From Tubiluchus corallicola (lineage: Eukaryota; Priapulida; Priapulimorpha; Priapulimorphida; Tubiluchidae), in assembly GCA_030141605.1 (NCBI GenBank), contig JAQGDQ010000129.1, positions 175,281 to 239,280 on the forward strand: a stretch of 64,000 bases of DNA, given 5' to 3'. The position numbers and the translations under genes were made by a program. Shown here piece by piece: positions 62,295 to 64,000 of this stretch. The notes below the pieces were generated by a model, which was not told the DNA's origin, searched no databases, and worked only from the letters and a program-made list of their open reading frames with translations. The number at the start of each line of letters is the position of its first letter. The first letter of the stretch is position 1.

Positions 62295-63745
62295 AAATTA
62301 TGATGTCAAAAAGATGGCCACCATTTGACCAAATGAATGGGTATTTACTATTTAATTTACCACAATGGTGAAAAAAATGCTCATTTTGATTCAAAAACAT
62401 GAAACTCTGCACAGTGCAAGAGCTCATTGGGGTGATTAATTTTCATTCAAGCTTGAAAACGTTTCAATGAACTGACAAGAAAGTCACACCTGTACTCTAA
62501 GCATCAAAAGAGTGTCATCAACTTATTACATTTTTTGCCAGCAAACAAAATGGTGCTGTGACACATTTAGATGTAAATGTGTCCAAGCAAGTATTGTTTG
62601 CATTGCATCATAGATATACGTTTATAGATTTTAATAAATATATAATTATTATTATTACAAACAATAATAGATTTCATTTAATGATAACATTACTTCTAAA
62701 TGCACCTTCTAAAACCACTATTTCTAAAATCACATTCACCAACAGTGATATATATATTCAATCATACGTACATGGCTTAAACATTACTTACTTGGACACG
62801 TTTACATCTGCCATATTTCTCTTACTGGTAACAACATTTAATAAGTTGTTGACACTCTTTTGATGCTACAGAATACAAAATCCATTGTGATTTCCTTATC
62901 TTTTCAGAAAAACGTTTCCAGCTTGAGTCAAACAGTGACAGTAAAGTTTAGGGCAGAGATCAGTGATTGGTCCCAACAGTTCTTCTGCTTGATGTGCAAC
63001 CTGTTTGGTGTGCTCAGCATCACATCCAATGACACTCTTATTCCTGTGTAAAGGTCTTTGTGTGCTTTGTCAACTGTCATATTGATGCATGTGTTGGCTT
63101 TGTCATACTAGAGTGCAACAAAACATTCAAGCACAAACATGAGGTATGCCAGTGCTTAACTCTAGGAATAATACTTAGAGACACAAAATTCTTCTGTTAC
63201 CGCTTCAACATTTACCATGTGTCCAGACTACCTTTTCTCCTCTCCTGGCAAAATCTGAAATCTGGTCACAACCAGTAAAGGCTGACAGAACTGACTCTTT
63301 TCAGGGCCTAGTCTCATGAAAAGTTGTATACCTAAGATTTTGGATATTAGCCTGTTCCAGACATTAAGCAGAGTGTAGGAATGTACCTAATGCATTATAT
63401 AATACTGTACATGCAATATTCATTCAACAAACCATGCCAGCATTCAAATGTGACCACACTACTTTGTGACAATACGTGCATGTTAGTTGACAAAACAGGT
63501 AGACTTTGTTCACAGTTCCTAAAAAATATGGCCCTTATGAGCTGGCAACAGCCATCTTGTCAGCCAACGTGAATGCTGTGGCCACATTAAAATAATTTTC
63601 GAACGGCTCCGCATCCAAAAGTAATCAACTGGATGGGTTTTAGCATTGTGCAAAGTTTCATGCTTTTAAGGCAAAATGAGCAATTCTGTCATTTTGAGGT
63701 ACATTTGCAGCCATCTTGAATTGGGGTGATATTACAGGGACATCT
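62295..63745. mobile_element. long inverted-repeat element (~1.4 kb), probably a non-autonomous DNA transposon
   Basis: A left segment (about 62368-62425), with TGCTCATTTTG and CATGAAACTCTGCACAGTGC, is matched in reverse complement by a right segment (about 63635-63682). Weaker inverted similarity extends outwards to AGATGGCC (62310) and GCCATCTTG (63711) and inwards for about 60 bases. The arms are therefore about 130-190 bases each. Short frames in the core (62860-63278) show no domain. The right arm shares words in order with 23440-23545. A smaller inverted pair is nested inside at 62501-62866. Confidence 0.5.
62501..62866. mobile_element. nested MITE-like element with 28-bp TIRs
   Basis: The first 28 bases (62501-62528, beginning GCATCAAAAGAGTGTCA) are the reverse complement of the last 28 (62839-62866), with one mismatch. 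Looser inverted similarity continues inwards over about 90 more bases, including GATGTAAA(T/C)GTGTCCAAG on both sides. The 366-bp unit has no meaningful coding capacity. It sits just inside the left arm of the larger inverted-repeat element. Confidence 0.65.
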
Positions 63746-63951
63746 AAGCATCAGATATGGATTCCTTGAACATTAAATCCTACATTTAGACACCAAAATC
63801 ATTGTCCTGTGTGCTCTGATAGCTAAGATATAGAGTAAATTTTTACACGTTACGTTGCCTATTAACAAACTATATACGGTTAGATAGAGAATTTCACGGG
63901 CTTTCTAACCGTGTATTACACGACTAAATTTGCTTAAGTACAGCGTTCGTA

Positions 63952-64000
63952 ATGGCGGTTGAAAGTACGAATCCGTGTTTGTGGACTCCGGAGGAAGTAT
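63952..64000 (+). CDS. start of a further gene, possibly SAM-domain (truncated by window end)
   Basis: The ATG at 63952 has an A three bases before it... in the context CGTAATGG, and opens a frame reading MAVESTNPCLWTPEEV to the window edge. The W-T-x-E-E-V pattern resembles the beginning of a SAM domain, which commonly reads W-S/T-x-E-E-V-x-x-W/F-L. Only 16 codons are visible, so both the gene call and the domain are tentative. A short perfect inverted pair, ACGGTTAGA and TCTAACCGT (63876-63912), lies about 40 bases upstream. Confidence 0.4.
   Translation, partial: MAVESTNPCLWTPEEV

Overview
The window is animal nuclear DNA, AT-rich by eye, gene-poor, and crowded with microsatellites and short inverted-repeat elements. 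Split exons with GT-AG borders, metazoan-type proteins and no operon structure exclude a prokaryote. An allatostatin-A/galanin-type peptide receptor points to a bilaterian, most likely an invertebrate. I cannot name the phylum from sequence alone.

Layout: 1-45640 (over two thirds of the window) shows no gene I can support. It holds simple repeats (GA, CA/GCAC, TTCTA, AAT, GTC/GTT, ATC, TC, GGTA/GGCA), several small hairpin or MITE-like elements, tRNA-like SINE remnants, a CpG-dense island at 30090-30540 and a fresh 125-bp tandem duplication at 42696-42945. It may be intergenic, or it may include introns of genes whose exons I could not recognise.

45640-51535 is the first gene unit. A candidate TATA promoter near 45702 precedes a 3' splice site ending at 46677 and an intronless-looking coding exon (46678-47829) for a 383-residue seven-helix receptor closest to allatostatin-A receptors. 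Candidate poly(A) signals lie near 51506-51531.

51800-57800 is again repeat-bearing DNA. It includes a tRNA-derived remnant and the second copy of a roughly 200-bp MITE family whose first copy is at 4435.

57800-60217 is the second gene unit. Interferon-response-like GAAA arrays and good splice donors lie upstream of a small coding exon (58319-58402), which splices in phase to a terminal exon (58705-59429) carrying a complete MYND zinc finger.

61200-63760 is the densest mobile-element zone. It holds a foldback-like structure built from inverted arrays of a roughly 17-bp unit, a pogo/Tigger-like terminus, and nested inverted repeats (28-bp TIRs inside a roughly 1.4-kb pair). The last 49 bases appear to begin a further gene, possibly with an N-terminal SAM domain.

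The two clear genes have no evident functional link: one is a cell-surface peptide receptor and the other an intracellular zinc-finger protein. No RNA gene, CRISPR array or intact transposase was found. All element calls rest on reading by eye without a database search.
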